Part shown: positions 27,505-37,343 of the stretch, one piece after another
Numbering within the stretch: position 1 is the first letter of the stretch
Layout of the letters: each line of letters starts with the position of its first letter
Source of the DNA: Candidatus Omnitrophota bacterium
GTDB taxonomy: Bacteria > Omnitrophota > Omnitrophia > Omnitrophales > Aquincolibacteriaceae
Length of the DNA stretch: 64,000 nucleotides
Direction: 5' to 3'
Assembly: GCA_030698625.1 (NCBI GenBank)
Contig: JAUYMS010000019.1
Span: forward strand, 1-64,000
Made by a program: the position numbers and the translations under genes
The notes under the pieces: model-generated
The model's input: only the letters and a program-made list of their open reading frames with translations
Told to the model about the DNA's origin: nothing
Databases searched by the model: none

Positions 27505-30111
27505 ATGATTCAAACGCTTCTCCAAAAATTCTTCGGGACACAGAACGATCGCAACATCAAGAAACTCTGGCCCGTTGTTGAGCAGGTTAATGCGTTTGAG
27601 CCCGAGATGGAAAAGCTCAGCGACGGCGAACTGCGTGCCAAGACAGACGAATTCCGGAAGCGCCTCGCCGACGGCCAAACCCTCGATGATTTCCTGCCGG
27701 AGGCGTTTGCGGTTGTGCGCGAGGCCTCGAAACGCACGACGAAGATGCGTCACTTTGATGTGCAGATTCTCGGCGGACTTGTTCTGCATCGAGGAAGTAT
27801 CGCCGAGATGTCGACCGGTGAAGGAAAAACGCTCGTGGCCACGATGCCGATCTATCTGAATGCCTTGACGGGAAAAGGGGTTCATCTCGTGACGGTTAAC
27901 GATTACCTGGCACGCCGTGATTGTAACTGGATGGGCCCTATTTATGAATTTTTGGGACTGACCTTCGGGGCGATTCATCACGACATCAAGAATGACGAAC
28001 GCCGCGCCGCGTATGCCTGTGACATTACCTACGGCACTAATAATGAATTTGGTTTCGATTACCTGCGCGACAACATGGTGGCCAGCTCGAAACAGCGTGT
28101 TCAGCGTAAATTGAACTATGTCATCGTCGACGAAGTCGATTCCATTCTGGTTGACGAAGCACGAACCCCGCTCATTATTTCCGGACCCGCGGAGGAATCC
28201 ACCGACAAGTATTATAAGATCAATCGGATCATTCCGAGTCTCAAGGAAGAAGACCACTATAAGAAGGATGAAAAAGCCCACACGGTCACTTTGACGGAAG
28301 AAGGTATTCGGCGCTGTGAAGAATTGCTCGGAGTCGAAAACCTTTATGAGAATACACAGATCGATCTTATTCACCACATCGCACAAGGGTTACGGGCTCA
28401 CGTACTTTTTAAACGCGATGAAGAGTATGTTGTCAAAGACGATCAGGTCGTAATCGTCGATGAATTTACCGGCCGGCTCATGCCGGGCCGTCGTTTTTCG
28501 GACGGTCTTCATCAGGCGCTTGAAGCAAAAGAAGGCGTTAAGATCCAAAGGGAGAATCAGACGCTCGCTACCGTGACCTTCCAGAACTTCTTCAGAATGT
28601 ATGACAAGATTGCCGGTATGACCGGTACGGCGGCCACCGAAGCCGTCGAATTCAAAAAGATCTACAAACTCGATGTGGTGGTCATGCCGACAAATCGTCC
28701 TTGTGTGCGTAAGGACCATGCGGACTGCATCTACCGTACGGAGCGCGAAAAGTTTGAAGCCGTGTGCCGGGAGATTGTGGAAGAGCATAAGCGGGGCCGT
28801 CCGGTTCTGGTGGGAACAATTTCCATCGAGAAGTCGGAGCGGTTGAGCAACATTCTCAAGCGATACAATCTGGCGCATACGGTCTTGAATGCCAAGTATC
28901 ACGAGAGAGAGGCCGAGATTGTTTCATCGGCCGGGCAGCCGGGATCGATTACGATTGCGACGAACATGGCCGGCCGCGGTACGGATATCGTGCTCGGTGA
29001 GGACATTGCCAAGAACGGGGGATTGGCCGTGATCGGAACGGAGCGGCACGAGTCGCGCCGCATCGATAACCAGTTGCGAGGCCGTTGCGGACGTCAAGGC
29101 GATCCGGGATCCTCCAAGTTTTATATCTCTCTTGAAGACGACCTCATGAGAATTTTCGGCTCCGACCGGATTTCCGGGTTGATGCAGAAGCTCGGCATGC
29201 AGGAAGGCGAAGAGATTCAGCACCCCATGGTTTCGAAGGCCATTGAAACGGCCCAGAAGAGGGTGGAAGGGCGCAATTTTGAGATCCGTAAGCATCTGCT
29301 CGAATTTGACGATGTCATGAACCGCCAGAGAGAACTGATTTATGCCGAGCGTGATTTGGTGTTGAAGGGTGAGAATGTCAAAGAGCATATTTATGAGATG
29401 GCGGAGAATGTGCTGGAGAGCCTTCTCGGAACTTTTGTCCATCCCGACGTGGCCGAAGACGACCGCAATACGCAGGGGTTGTGCGATGCGTTGAAGGCAA
29501 AATTCGGAATAGACCTCAAGGCAATCGTAGATGAAAACATAGGGGATCTGGATGCTCTGCGTGACGGCATCATGGAAAAAATCCGAGTCCACTACGACTA
29601 TCGGGAGGAGCAATTCGGCGGTGAGCAGATGCGCTACCTTGAGTCTTATATCCTTTTGCAGATGATCGATTCGAAATGGAAAGACCACCTCTATAATCTG
29701 GATAATCTGAAGGAAGGCATCGGGCTGCGTGCCTATGGACAGCGCGATCCGCTTATCGAATACAAGCGTGAGGCGTTTATCATGTTTGATGCCATGGTCG
29801 ACACCATCAAGGAAGAGGCGATTGAGTTGCTTTTCCGCGTTCAGGTCGTGCGGGAAGAAAAGGTTGCAAGTGCCGTCAGCGATTCACACACTCAGTTCCT
29901 GCATCCGGAGTCTCAAGGCATGGGAAGCATTCCGCAACCGGCGTCGGCCGCACAGCAAGCGGGGCTCGGCTCACGAATGTCGACTGCGGGCCGTCCTCAG
30001 CGCGAAGAGACTGAACCCGTGCGGCGTCAGGCGCCCAAAGTCGGCCGCAACGATCCCTGTCCCTGCGGGAGCGGAAAGAAATATAAAAAGTGTCATGGTA
30101 CGAATGAGTAA
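27505..30111 (+). CDS. secA: Preprotein translocase ATPase SecA
   Basis: 868 residues. The Walker A region MSTGEGKTL lies near residue 103, the DEAD-type [20 protein letters not shown] near 210, and NMAGRGTDI in the second motor domain. The C-terminus ends with a SEC-C zinc motif ([13 protein letters not shown]), which in many bacteria binds SecB or ribosomes. SecA drives preproteins through SecYEG. The start is ATG at 27505, 4 bases after prfB. The stop overlaps the lnt start by 8 bases. Length and motif order are normal. Confidence 0.97.
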   Translation: MIQTLLQKFFGTQNDRNIKKLWPVVEQVNAFEPEMEKLSDGELRAKTDEFRKRLADGQTLDDFLPEAFAVVREASKRTTKMRHFDVQILGGLVLHRGSIAEMSTGEGKTLVATMPIYLNALTGKGVHLVTVNDYLARRDCNWMGPIYEFLGLTFGAIHHDIKNDERRAAYACDITYGTNNEFGFDYLRDNMVASSKQRVQRKLNYVIVDEVDSILVDEARTPLIISGPAEESTDKYYKINRIIPSLKEEDHYKKDEKAHTVTLTEEGIRRCEELLGVENLYENTQIDLIHHIAQGLRAHVLFKRDEEYVVKDDQVVIVDEFTGRLMPGRRFSDGLHQALEAKEGVKIQRENQTLATVTFQNFFRMYDKIAGMTGTAATEAVEFKKIYKLDVVVMPTNRPCVRKDHADCIYRTEREKFEAVCREIVEEHKRGRPVLVGTISIEKSERLSNILKRYNLAHTVLNAKYHEREAEIVSSAGQPGSITIATNMAGRGTDIVLGEDIAKNGGLAVIGTERHESRRIDNQLRGRCGRQGDPGSSKFYISLEDDLMRIFGSDRISGLMQKLGMQEGEEIQHPMVSKAIETAQKRVEGRNFEIRKHLLEFDDVMNRQRELIYAERDLVLKGENVKEHIYEMAENVLESLLGTFVHPDVAEDDRNTQGLCDALKAKFGIDLKAIVDENIGDLDALRDGIMEKIRVHYDYREEQFGGEQMRYLESYILLQMIDSKWKDHLYNLDNLKEGIGLRAYGQRDPLIEYKREAFIMFDAMVDTIKEEAIELLFRVQVVREEKVASAVSDSHTQFLHPESQGMGSIPQPASAAQQAGLGSRMSTAGRPQREETEPVRRQAPKVGRNDPCPCGSGKKYKKCHGTNE

Positions 30112-31771
30112 GCCTGTTTTGCCCGCGGCTTTTCTCTCCGGAGTGCTCCTCGTTTTGTGTTTCCCTAAATTCTCGGTCAGCCTTCTGGCTTGGGTTGCCC
30201 TGATTCCTCTATTAGTTGCCATTCGCAATGTGTCATCCGGGCGCGAGGCTTGGTGGGCGGGTTTTGTGACCGGGCTCGTATTCTTTGGTGTGACATTGAC
30301 ATGGATGAATTATGTGGCGGTGGTTGGCTGGTTATTCTTGTCGTTGCTGGAGTCCGTGTTTTTGGGATTTTTCGCCCTGCTTGTTTATGACGCACGGCGC
30401 TTTCGGAGTCCGGTTCTTCGATCATTTATAGTTGCGCTTGCCTGGTCACTCATCGAGTTTTTCCGCTCTGAGGTGCCGGTCTTCGGTTTCGGAAGCAACA
30501 TTTTAGCGTACTCACAGGCCGGTAATGACTGGATTCGTCAGGCTGCAAGTTTGGCGGGGGCCTATGGCCTGAGTTTTTTGATTGCTTGGGTAAACGCTTG
30601 TCTTTTCGAAACGGTCATCGCGCGCCGTTTCACGGCGTCGTTGCTCTTGGCGCTTGCCATCTTTCTGGGGCTGGGGGGATACGGATATGCCCAGATGCGT
30701 GAAACCACATCGCCGGCCGGTATCTTGCGTGTTTCTCTCATACAAGGCAATATCCCGCAGAGTGTGAAGTGGGAGACGATGGCCCGGGATAAAATCATCG
30801 AGATCCACTTGGCTCTGAGTAAACTGGCGAATTTTTCAGGGACCGATCTTATTATTTGGCCGGAAGCCGCTTTTCCGGGTTACTTTAACCGGGATGCTCA
30901 GGCCTCGCAGCTTGTAGAGTTTGTGCGGGAACACCAGGTCCCGCTGTTATTCGGGAGCCCGCATCTTGAGGGGGTTAGCGAGGCCTACAATAGTGCCTAC
31001 TTAATGACCTTAGACGGCGAGCTCAAGCAGCGCTATGACAAACAGTATTTGGTTCCGTTCGGAGAATATGTGCCGCTCCAGCCCTTCTTGGGATTTTTGA
31101 AACCGATCGCCTATTCTATGGGAGTGAGTAATTTTATTGCGGGTACGGAGCCTACGATCTTCCGTCTCCATAACGATGAACTTCATTTTTCTACGCTGAT
31201 CTGTTTCGAGGATTTATTTCCCGGCCTTGCTCGTTTGCGGGCGGATCAAGGCGCCCAGTTTCTTGCTGTTATGACCAATGATGCCTGGTTCGGCCCTACG
31301 GCAGCACCGTACCAGCATTTGCAGGCTTCCATATTTCGAGCGGTGGAAAACGGCGTTCCCGTTGTGCGTGCTGCAAATACCGGTGTCTCGGCCTTTATCT
31401 CAAAAAGGGGAAAAGTTTTGGGGAGTGTGCATGACGCGGCCGGTAACGACACGTTTATCGGGGGGCACGCGACTGTGGCTATTGTGCTCGACGCGCAGGA
31501 AACCTTGTTCCGGAAAGGCGGCTGGCTTTTTCCGTATCTCGCGGCACTTCTCCTTGCTATTATTTCGGCGATGCGAAAACCGGGAAATGGGAGCTATCCC
31601 TTGCGGGCACTATTATTAGCATTGCCGATCATGGCTGTTTACGGATGTATTCGCATGCAAGCAGGTGCTTCCGCCTGGCATCAGGGCAGCGAAGATCAAT
31701 CGCCTCACGCGCATTCGATTGGTTTTGATACGAATGACATCGTGCAGCGAGATGTACTGGAAGTTGATTGA
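30104..31771 (+). CDS. lnt: Apolipoprotein N-acyltransferase
   Basis: 555 residues. About six membrane spans (residues 1-200) precede a nitrilase-fold periplasmic domain with the full Glu-Lys-Cys triad: E254 in [10 protein letters not shown]313 in [14 protein letters not shown], and C367 in [12 protein letters not shown] final span lies near 470-490. Lnt adds the third acyl chain to outer-membrane lipoproteins, which fits the lptE and Lol genes nearby. The frame is open far upstream inside secA; ATG at 30104 ([13 protein letters not shown]) or ATG at 30095 are the realistic starts, both overlapping the secA end. Confidence 0.95.
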   Translation: MSKPVLPAAFLSGVLLVLCFPKFSVSLLAWVALIPLLVAIRNVSSGREAWWAGFVTGLVFFGVTLTWMNYVAVVGWLFLSLLESVFLGFFALLVYDARRFRSPVLRSFIVALAWSLIEFFRSEVPVFGFGSNILAYSQAGNDWIRQAASLAGAYGLSFLIAWVNACLFETVIARRFTASLLLALAIFLGLGGYGYAQMRETTSPAGILRVSLIQGNIPQSVKWETMARDKIIEIHLALSKLANFSGTDLIIWPEAAFPGYFNRDAQASQLVEFVREHQVPLLFGSPHLEGVSEAYNSAYLMTLDGELKQRYDKQYLVPFGEYVPLQPFLGFLKPIAYSMGVSNFIAGTEPTIFRLHNDELHFSTLICFEDLFPGLARLRADQGAQFLAVMTNDAWFGPTAAPYQHLQASIFRAVENGVPVVRAANTGVSAFISKRGKVLGSVHDAAGNDTFIGGHATVAIVLDAQETLFRKGGWLFPYLAALLLAIISAMRKPGNGSYPLRALLLALPIMAVYGCIRMQAGASAWHQGSEDQSPHAHSIGFDTNDIVQRDVLEVD

Positions 31772-31772
31772 T

Positions 31773-32894
31773 ATGTCTTCAAAGAGGATTACCGGATGTG
31801 CTACCGAAGAGGGAACGCAAAAGTATAAGGCACGTTTCAGCGACAGCGTCGACCCGGGGCATTTCCGTCTTCATGACGGGCTGTGGATGTCTTCGATTGG
31901 AATGGGAAGTTATCTGGGCGAGTCGGACGAAGCTACTGATAGGCTCTATGCTGAGGCGCTGCCGACCGCCATTTCCCTGGGTATTAACGTGTTCGACTCG
32001 GCGATTAATTACCGCGCGCAACGCAGCGAGCGGGCCTTCGGAGCCGCGCTGGAGACTCTCTTTGCTTCGGGGGCCTATGCGCGTGAAGAACTGATCGTCA
32101 GCACGAAGGGGGGATTCCTCCCGTTTGACGGGTCTTATCCCAACGATCCGCTGGCCTATTTCAAACAGACCTATGTGGACACCGGTCTCTTAAAGCCGGA
32201 AGAAATCGCGCAGGGCTGTCATGCCATGACGCCATCTTATCTAGAGAACCAACTGACTCAAAGTTTGACGAATCTGCGCTTGGAGACGATAGACACCTAT
32301 TACCTGCATAATCCGGAGACGCAACTGGGCGAAATCGAATGTGATGAATTTCTGAGGCGTCTGAGTGCGGCATTCGATTGGCTCGAGAAGAAAGTCGCGG
32401 AAGGAAAGATTCGCCGCTATGGAGTTGCTACGTGGAACGCTTTCCGTGTCGGCAGAGACTCGGAAGAATATGTGTCGCTTGAAGAATTGGTGGTTCTGGC
32501 ACGTGAAGCCGGAGGGCCGGACCATCACTTCAAAGTGGTTCAACTGCCGTTTAACCTTGCGATGCCGGAGGCTTGGGTGTTATCAAATCAGTCCTATGGA
32601 GCCAACCTGGTTCCTGTATTGGGTATGGCAAAGAGACTCGGCCTGACCGTTGTCGGCAGTGCGGCCTTACTGCAGGCCGGGTTGCTCGGTCTGTTTCCCG
32701 ATGCGCTCGAAGGCTATTTCAAAAATCTTGAGAAACCGGCACAGCGGTGTCTTCAGTTTGCGCGTTCTGTCCCCGGAATTGCGACAGCTTTGGTGGGAAT
32801 GAAAAACGAGGAGCATGTTCGCGAGAATGCTCAAGCCGCGCATGTCCCGCCTTTGACGGAACAAGATCTCATCCTGATGTTTCAACAATCCTAG
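31773..32894 (+). CDS. Aldo/keto reductase family protein
   Basis: 373 residues, one base after the lnt stop. The AKR tetrad is visible: Asp in NVFDSAINY, Tyr in the same segment, Lys in VSTKGG and His in YYLHNPE. The C-terminal part carries the NADPH-binding region (VVGSAALLQAGLL, ATALVGMKNEEHV). At 373 residues it is longer than the typical 280-330, with an N-terminal extension and an insert after VSTKGG. Probably an NADPH-dependent carbonyl reductase; substrate unknown. It ends 2 bases before the convergent FabL-like gene. It closes the prfB-secA-lnt unit, so a link to the adjacent lipid cluster is possible but not shown. ATG at 31773 is chosen by spacing from the lnt stop. Confidence 0.85.
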   Translation: MSSKRITGCATEEGTQKYKARFSDSVDPGHFRLHDGLWMSSIGMGSYLGESDEATDRLYAEALPTAISLGINVFDSAINYRAQRSERAFGAALETLFASGAYAREELIVSTKGGFLPFDGSYPNDPLAYFKQTYVDTGLLKPEEIAQGCHAMTPSYLENQLTQSLTNLRLETIDTYYLHNPETQLGEIECDEFLRRLSAAFDWLEKKVAEGKIRRYGVATWNAFRVGRDSEEYVSLEELVVLAREAGGPDHHFKVVQLPFNLAMPEAWVLSNQSYGANLVPVLGMAKRLGLTVVGSAALLQAGLLGLFPDALEGYFKNLEKPAQRCLQFARSVPGIATALVGMKNEEHVRENAQAAHVPPLTEQDLILMFQQS

Positions 32895-32896
32895 TG

Positions 32897-33655
32897 TTAA
32901 GTTATAGAAAGCCCGCCGTCGGCCACAAGTGTCTGACCGACAATCCATTCTGACGAGGGCAGTACGAGAAACTCCACGACGCGTGCCAGATCATCGGGTT
33001 CCCCGATCCTGCCGGCAGGTGTCCGCTGCACGACTTCCGCAACCATCTGTTCTCGATTCTGAACGAACTGAAGGGCGTCGGTCTGCACTAATCCGCCCGA
33101 TACGCCGTTGACACGAATGCCCTTGGGGGCAAGTTCTGCGGCGAGATAACGGATCAGAGCCTCCAAAGCAGCTTTAGAAATCCCTATGGCGCCATAGTTC
33201 GGGATGTACTGTTGAGCGCCCAGACTGGAGAGTGCGACAATCGTGCCTCCGCCTCTTTTTTCCATCGAAGGTAAGGCACTCTGGGTTAAAATTAGCAGCG
33301 CCTTAGTATTGACGTCGAACGACAGATCCCACTGGTTCAACTTAAGTTTATGGGCCGGCTTGAAGGCGCCGATGGCGGCATTGTGGACTAGTATATCCAG
33401 GCCCCCAAAATCGTTGATCACGCTATCGACCAATTGGCGGGCCGCTTTGGGATCCCCCACATTTGCTTGGTAGAGGCCTACGCGGCCTCCCTCTCGAGAT
33501 ATTTCTTCCTCGGCTGTGTTGGCGCTCGCTGTATTCCTTACATAATTGACCGCAATATCGGCCCCCAGTTTGGCCAGACGCAGGGCAATGGCCCTCCCGA
33601 TTCCTCGGGAAGCCCCTGTAATTAATGCGATTTTTCCCTTTAACTCTTGTGGCAT
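32897..33655 (-). CDS. fabL: FabL-like enoyl-ACP reductase III (SDR)
   Basis: 252 residues, short-chain dehydrogenase. N-terminal GASRGIGRA binds NAD(P)H; NAAIGAFKP is the NNAG-type motif. The catalytic pair is NYGAIGISKAAL, with six residues between Tyr and Lys. That YX6K spacing separates enoyl reductases (FabI, FabL) from YX3K ketoreductases, and SSLG, VNGVSGGLVQTDAL and NREQM match Bacillus FabL. It would reduce trans-2-enoyl-ACP. It is divergent from the ACP/ketosynthase operon and may serve it, or be the general enoyl reductase. Its promoter -10 box lies 8 bases before the ATG and no Shine-Dalgarno sequence is seen. Confidence 0.85.
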   Translation of the reverse strand: MPQELKGKIALITGASRGIGRAIALRLAKLGADIAVNYVRNTASANTAEEEISREGGRVGLYQANVGDPKAARQLVDSVINDFGGLDILVHNAAIGAFKPAHKLKLNQWDLSFDVNTKALLILTQSALPSMEKRGGGTIVALSSLGAQQYIPNYGAIGISKAALEALIRYLAAELAPKGIRVNGVSGGLVQTDALQFVQNREQMVAEVVQRTPAGRIGEPDDLARVVEFLVLPSSEWIVGQTLVADGGLSIT

Positions 33656-33663
33656 AGCGACTT

Positions 33664-33692
33664 AGGATAGACGTCGGGATGGTTAAAATCAA
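33664..33692 (-). promoter_or_regulatory. fabL-like gene promoter, predicted leaderless
   Basis: Minus strand: TTGATT (33692-33687), 17-base spacer, TATCCT (33669-33664), then 8 bases (AAGTCGCT) to the ATG. Confidence 0.5.
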
Positions 33693-33708
33693 ACAAAAAA
33701 GATTTTTT

Positions 33709-33736
33709 TTGGAGTTTGAGGCGCCTGTGATATAAT
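33709..33736 (+). promoter_or_regulatory. Promoter of the lipid/polyketide-like operon
   Basis: A perfect TATAAT at 33731-33736 with TGA directly upstream (extended -10). The -35 candidate TTGGAG (33709-33714, 16-base spacer) is weak, as expected for extended -10 promoters. The first gene starts at 33770 behind AGGAG, so this transcript has a leader. It diverges from the fabL promoter within 114 bases. Confidence 0.65.
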
Positions 33737-33769
33737 CCCTGTTCCGAAGTTTAAGCCTCATCAGGAGTT

Positions 33770-34396
33770 GTGAGTTCAGCCATCCAAAAAATACGCGACT
33801 GGCAGAGTTGCCTCTTAGACGGGATTGTGCGGGGAAACGCGCACATTGGATTGGATGCTCGTGCGGAAGAGTTCGTACGGCTCTTTGAAAATTATTTGCC
33901 GCAAAAAAGCTCAGTGCTCGATATCGGGGGGCGATGGGGTTTTTATGCAAGGCCGCTGGTGAATAGGGGACATCATGTTACTGTGCTTGACGTGGTGAAA
34001 CCCGGATTGCAGAAAGTGCCTGTCGTCATGTATGACGGTGATCGTATTCCGTTTCCAGATCACAGTTTTGATGTCAGTCTTCTTATCACTGTCTTGCATC
34101 ATATTCCCGACATTGAGCATGTTATCCGTGAAGCCCATCGCGTTACGCGTAAGAGATTGATCGTGGTAGAAGATATCTATCACCATGCACTGGGGCGGTT
34201 TTGGACTGAGTGGCGCGACAGGATCTACAATCTGGAGTTTTTTGGGCACCCTTGTAATTTTAAGAAGGCAGATGAGTGGGTTAATTTTTTCCGGACTCAT
34301 GGTTTTCAGTTGGAGCATCAGAGCGAGGTTTATACCTGGCTTTGCGGCATGCGCATATTGAACGGGATATTTGTTTGTCTGAAAGAGGAATTATAA
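33770..34396 (+). CDS. SAM-dependent methyltransferase, class I
   Basis: 208 residues, GTG start at 33770 with AGGAG 3 bases upstream. SAM-binding motif I is SSVLDIGGRWGFYARPLV, followed by VTVLDVV (acidic residue at the end of strand 2), DRIPFPDHSFDVSLLITVLHHI (motif IV region of the Methyltransf_11 type) and RLIVVEDIYHH. First gene of the ketosynthase operon, so it probably methylates the product or an aromatic or hydroxy starter, as methyltransferases do in aryl-polyene clusters; the substrate is not determined. Confidence 0.8.
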   Translation: MSSAIQKIRDWQSCLLDGIVRGNAHIGLDARAEEFVRLFENYLPQKSSVLDIGGRWGFYARPLVNRGHHVTVLDVVKPGLQKVPVVMYDGDRIPFPDHSFDVSLLITVLHHIPDIEHVIREAHRVTRKRLIVVEDIYHHALGRFWTEWRDRIYNLEFFGHPCNFKKADEWVNFFRTHGFQLEHQSEVYTWLCGMRILNGIFVCLKEEL

Positions 34397-34402
34397 TTCG
34401 TG

Positions 34403-34795
34403 ATGTCAGCAGAAAGTACGGTCAATGAGGACCGCCCGGTTGAAATAGAGCAAGTCCTTTGGATAAAGCAGGGAAGCGGCATTGCGGCGTCGGGCCGTGT
34501 CCCTCCTGATGCTGAATATTTTCAGGACCATTTCCCCAGGTTTCCTGTGCTTCCGGGTGTATTGATGCTTGAGCTTTTTCGTCAGATGGCCGAGCGGTAT
34601 TACCAGGCAAAGGTTGTCGTGAGGGAAGTAGGCCCCGTTAAATTCTCAAATTACCTAAGACCGGGTCAATCTTGGGAAGGGCAGATGGATGTGGTATCGC
34701 AAGAGGACGGGGTGGCGTGTTGGAAGGGGCGCCTTAGACACGAAGGGCGGACGATCGTATCGGCGTCTTTGTCGTTTGAAATTAAGCACGCATAA
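34403..34795 (+). CDS. FabZ/FabA-like 3-hydroxyacyl-ACP dehydratase (hotdog)
   Basis: About 130 residues. The conserved dehydratase helix region reads YFQDHFPRFPVLPGVLMLELFRQMA, with the catalytic His in DHFP and an acidic residue at MLEL, as in FabZ (HFPxxPxxPGVL...E). The remaining strands fit a single hotdog fold. It would dehydrate 3-hydroxyacyl-ACP. GTG at 34400 or ATG at 34403 both follow the methyltransferase stop closely; ATG is preferred. Lies between the methyltransferase and the ACP in the same operon. Confidence 0.8.
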   Translation: MSAESTVNEDRPVEIEQVLWIKQGSGIAASGRVPPDAEYFQDHFPRFPVLPGVLMLELFRQMAERYYQAKVVVREVGPVKFSNYLRPGQSWEGQMDVVSQEDGVACWKGRLRHEGRTIVSASLSFEIKHA

Positions 34796-34831
34796 AAATT
34801 AGGGATTTCTTTAAGGAGGTATGACGCTCGC

Positions 34832-35224
34832 ATGGAAGACGAAATGTTTAAGAAAATTCAGGAGACGCTCGCTGGAGCTCTCGGGGTAGATGCCGAAGAG
34901 GTGGAACTGGACGCTTCTCTGACTCGTGATCTCGGTGCTGAGTCCATCGACTTTATCGACATCATTTTTCGCTTAGAAAAAGCCTTCGACATCAAGATTC
35001 CGAGCGGGGAACTTTTCCCGGGGCATCTGCTTAACGATGAAAGGTACGTGCGCGAAGGGCGCGTGACGCCCGAGGGGCTTCAGGAACTCAAGATCAAGGT
35101 ACCTTACCTTGCCGTTGATACATTTGCTCAGGACCCGCAGGTTTCAAAGCTTGCCGAGCACTTTACCGTCCAAATGGTAGTCCACTACATCGAAGACCGA
35201 CTTGCCAAGCAGCCTAGAAGCTGA
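34832..35224 (+). CDS. Acyl carrier protein, extended (130 aa)
   Basis: The N-terminal 60 residues are a normal ACP: GVDAEEVELDASLTRDLGAESIDFIDIIFRLEKAF, with the phosphopantetheine-bearing Ser in GAESID. Instead of the usual short helix III, about 50 extra residues follow (beginning ELFPGHLLNDERYV), with the terminal helix MVVHYIEDRL at the end. A typical ACP is 75-85 residues. AAGGAGGT at 34813-34820 is a perfect Shine-Dalgarno but 11 bases before the ATG; ATG at 34821 is out of frame and closes after 17 codons. Carries the growing chain for the cluster; AcpS is the next gene. Confidence 0.88.
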   Translation: MEDEMFKKIQETLAGALGVDAEEVELDASLTRDLGAESIDFIDIIFRLEKAFDIKIPSGELFPGHLLNDERYVREGRVTPEGLQELKIKVPYLAVDTFAQDPQVSKLAEHFTVQMVVHYIEDRLAKQPRS

Positions 35225-35226
35225 GG

Positions 35227-35610
35227 ATGACGATTCGCGGCATTGGTATTGATCTCATCACTTACTCCAAGGCCCGCAAATTCCTCAGTACCCACGGCAG
35301 GGAAAAGGCGAACCGCCTACTCACCGCTTCCGAGAAGAAAACCTGGGCCGCAAAGAGCTTTTCCGAGCGGCATTTTTCATGTCTCCTAGCTGCTAAGGAG
35401 GCCTGTTTCAAGGCCCAGAATCGTGCGTGGATGGGCACACAGGGGTTTTCTGATATCGAGGTCAATACGGGTTCTCGGGGTGAGTTTCAAGTAAGTGCGC
35501 GGAACTCGGGGAAAGGCCCCGTTTGCAGGGGCTGGGGCAGCTTTTTCAGCAATGATAAATATGTAGGCGCCCAGGTCATCCTCTGGGATAATACGCCGGA
35601 ATGCGGCTGA
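35227..35610 (+). CDS. acpS: Holo-ACP synthase
   Basis: 127 residues. MTIRGIGIDLI carries the metal-binding Asp and LLAAKEACFKAQ the conserved Glu and Lys of the AcpS family. It transfers 4'-phosphopantetheine from CoA to the ACP Ser. It begins 2 bases after the ACP stop, so a dedicated activator for that ACP is likely, though it may also be the general AcpS of the cell. It overlaps the next gene by 10 bases. Confidence 0.88.
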   Translation: MTIRGIGIDLITYSKARKFLSTHGREKANRLLTASEKKTWAAKSFSERHFSCLLAAKEACFKAQNRAWMGTQGFSDIEVNTGSRGEFQVSARNSGKGPVCRGWGSFFSNDKYVGAQVILWDNTPECG

Positions 35611-36050
35611 GGCCTTCGATGCGTTGGCTGCTCTTAGATGAAGTGATAGGGATTGAGAAGGGCAAGGCGGCGCGTACACGCAGCCGTGTTCCTAATGGGG
35701 TAGTTAGCCCCGAAGTCCTCATGACCGAAATGATGGCGCAGACCGGGGGCATGCTCCTGGGAGCCGAGACCGATTTTCAGCAGGACCTGGTCTTTGTCAA
35801 GATTGAGAAAGCCTCCTTTAGTGGCGACTACAAAGCGGACGATGTCCTCGATATCGAAGTCACTTCAGAGAATTTGCATCCCGAAGGGGCATGGCTTGAC
35901 GCCCGCATTCAGAGCCGGAACCGCACCGTGGCGAAGAGCAGACTCCTCTTAATGGAAGTCTCCCATCTGAGAGAGAGTAGCGCGGAACCGATTACATTTC
36001 ATGCAGCTTTCATGAATCATTTTAGTGTTCGCGAAAAGGTTTCTGGTTGA
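35601..36050 (+). CDS. Second hotdog-fold dehydratase-like protein
   Basis: 149 residues from ATG 35601 (ATG 35619 is an alternative). RWLLLDEVIGIEKGKAARTRSRV, then SPEVLMTEMMAQTGGMLLG and DLVFVKIEKASFSGDYKADDVLDIEV follow the FabZ strand-helix-strand order. The HFP motif is missing, and the central helix keeps the MTEMMAQ acidic residue. This resembles the catalytically reduced dehydratase partners of type II polyketide or aryl-polyene pathways. A thioesterase-like hotdog cannot be excluded. Stop and next start overlap as TGATG. Confidence 0.6.
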   Translation: MRLRPSMRWLLLDEVIGIEKGKAARTRSRVPNGVVSPEVLMTEMMAQTGGMLLGAETDFQQDLVFVKIEKASFSGDYKADDVLDIEVTSENLHPEGAWLDARIQSRNRTVAKSRLLLMEVSHLRESSAEPITFHAAFMNHFSVREKVSG

Positions 36051-37342
36051 TGGCAAAAAGAAGAGTCGTTATTACCGGACTCGGCGTAATCAGTCCCTGC
36101 GGTGCCGGGTGGCAGCCCTACTGGGAGGCACTTGTCCACGGCCGTTCGCATATTAGAACCATCCAGAGTATGTCCCTCAATGGGTTCCCCTCGAAGTTTG
36201 CCGGTGAGATTCCTGATTTTGATCCCCGGGGTTATGTCAAACAGCGCAAATCTCTGAAAGTGATGTCCCGCGAAATTCAACTCGCAGTAGCCGCCAGTCA
36301 ACTTGCCGTTGAAGATGCCGGCTTGGTGATATCCGAAGAGGACAAGGATCACATAGGCATTTGTCTGGGGACGGGCATCATTAATAATGATCTCGATGAA
36401 GTCGGTATAGGTATTCGCAACGGCATGGATGATGAAGGTAAGTTTGACATGGCGAAATTCGGGCAAGCAGGTATCCGATCGCTTTACCCACTGTGGTTTT
36501 TGAAATACCTGCCCAACATGCCGGCCTGTCACATATCCATTGCCCATGGTCTTCGCGGCCCCAGTAATACGATTACGACTTCATCCGCTTCGGCGGCTCA
36601 GGCGATTGGGGATGCCTATCGTACGCTTGAGCGTGGTGATGCGGATGTCATGATCGCGGGCGGCACGGATTCAAAGATCAACGCCTACGGCATGGGACGC
36701 TTTGAAATGTTGGGCCTTTTGTCCCGACGGAATCACACGCCGCAAGATGCGTATTGTCCTTTTGATCAGAAGCACGACGGAATCATCGTGGGAGAAGGTG
36801 CCGGATTGATCATCCTCGAGGAGCGCGAGCGTGCACTGCGCCGAGGTGCCCAAATTTACGCCGAATTGATAGGCTACGGCGTGTCTTCAGACTTCAATCC
36901 GGATCCTCGTCAAACGACTGACACTATGGGCAAATGCATAGCGATGAAGACGGCACTCAAGGACGCAGGTATTCACAATCGCGATGTGTCGTTTGTGGTT
37001 GCCAATGGTAGCGGTATTCCATGCCAGGATATTCAAGAGGCGATTGCCCTACGTGAGGTTTTCGAGCACGCTGAAAACGGTTTAAGAGTGACGGCGTTGA
37101 AGCCCATCACCGGTCATCTTGTTTATGCCTCCGGAGGTGTTGAGATGACGGGAACCGTTATGGCTCTTCGTGAGGGTATCATTCCTCCGCTCATCAATCT
37201 GAAGAACCCTCATCCCGAATGTTCTCTGCCGTTTGTCACGGATGAATTTCAGCCGTGTGACGGCGATATTGCCCTGTTCAATTCCTTTGGGTTCGGAGCC
37301 CAAAACGTTTCACTTGTTATGCGCCGAGGGGAATTCTCTTAA
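36050..37342 (+). CDS. Ketosynthase-like protein lacking active-site Cys (chain-length-factor-like)
   Basis: 430 residues with the complete FabF/KAS II thiolase fold: VVITGLGVISPCG at the start, RGDADVMIAGG, PFDQKHDGIIVGEGAGLIILEE and FNSFGFGAQN. The nucleophile position, normally TACAS, reads TTSSAS, so Cys is Ser (S179). The first catalytic His, normally AHGTST, is Asn (N319 in VVANGSG). The second His is kept (H356 in ITGHLVYASGG). This is the pattern of a KS-beta or chain-length factor that pairs with an active KS. The active KS follows immediately. ATG at 36050 overlaps the preceding stop by one base. Confidence 0.85.
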   Translation: MAKRRVVITGLGVISPCGAGWQPYWEALVHGRSHIRTIQSMSLNGFPSKFAGEIPDFDPRGYVKQRKSLKVMSREIQLAVAASQLAVEDAGLVISEEDKDHIGICLGTGIINNDLDEVGIGIRNGMDDEGKFDMAKFGQAGIRSLYPLWFLKYLPNMPACHISIAHGLRGPSNTITTSSASAAQAIGDAYRTLERGDADVMIAGGTDSKINAYGMGRFEMLGLLSRRNHTPQDAYCPFDQKHDGIIVGEGAGLIILEERERALRRGAQIYAELIGYGVSSDFNPDPRQTTDTMGKCIAMKTALKDAGIHNRDVSFVVANGSGIPCQDIQEAIALREVFEHAENGLRVTALKPITGHLVYASGGVEMTGTVMALREGIIPPLINLKNPHPECSLPFVTDEFQPCDGDIALFNSFGFGAQNVSLVMRRGEFS

Positions 37343-37343
37343 G

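Noticed and set aside
27481-28386. 301-codon minus-strand open frame over prfB end and secA start
   Set aside because: secA on the plus strand is unambiguous over the same bases; the antisense frame has no recognisable motif.
28924-29688. 254-codon minus-strand open frame within secA
   Set aside because: Antisense shadow of conserved secA codons.
29729-30103. Upstream extension of the lnt frame inside secA
   Set aside because: Out-of-frame translation of conserved secA; Lnt begins at [10 protein letters not shown].
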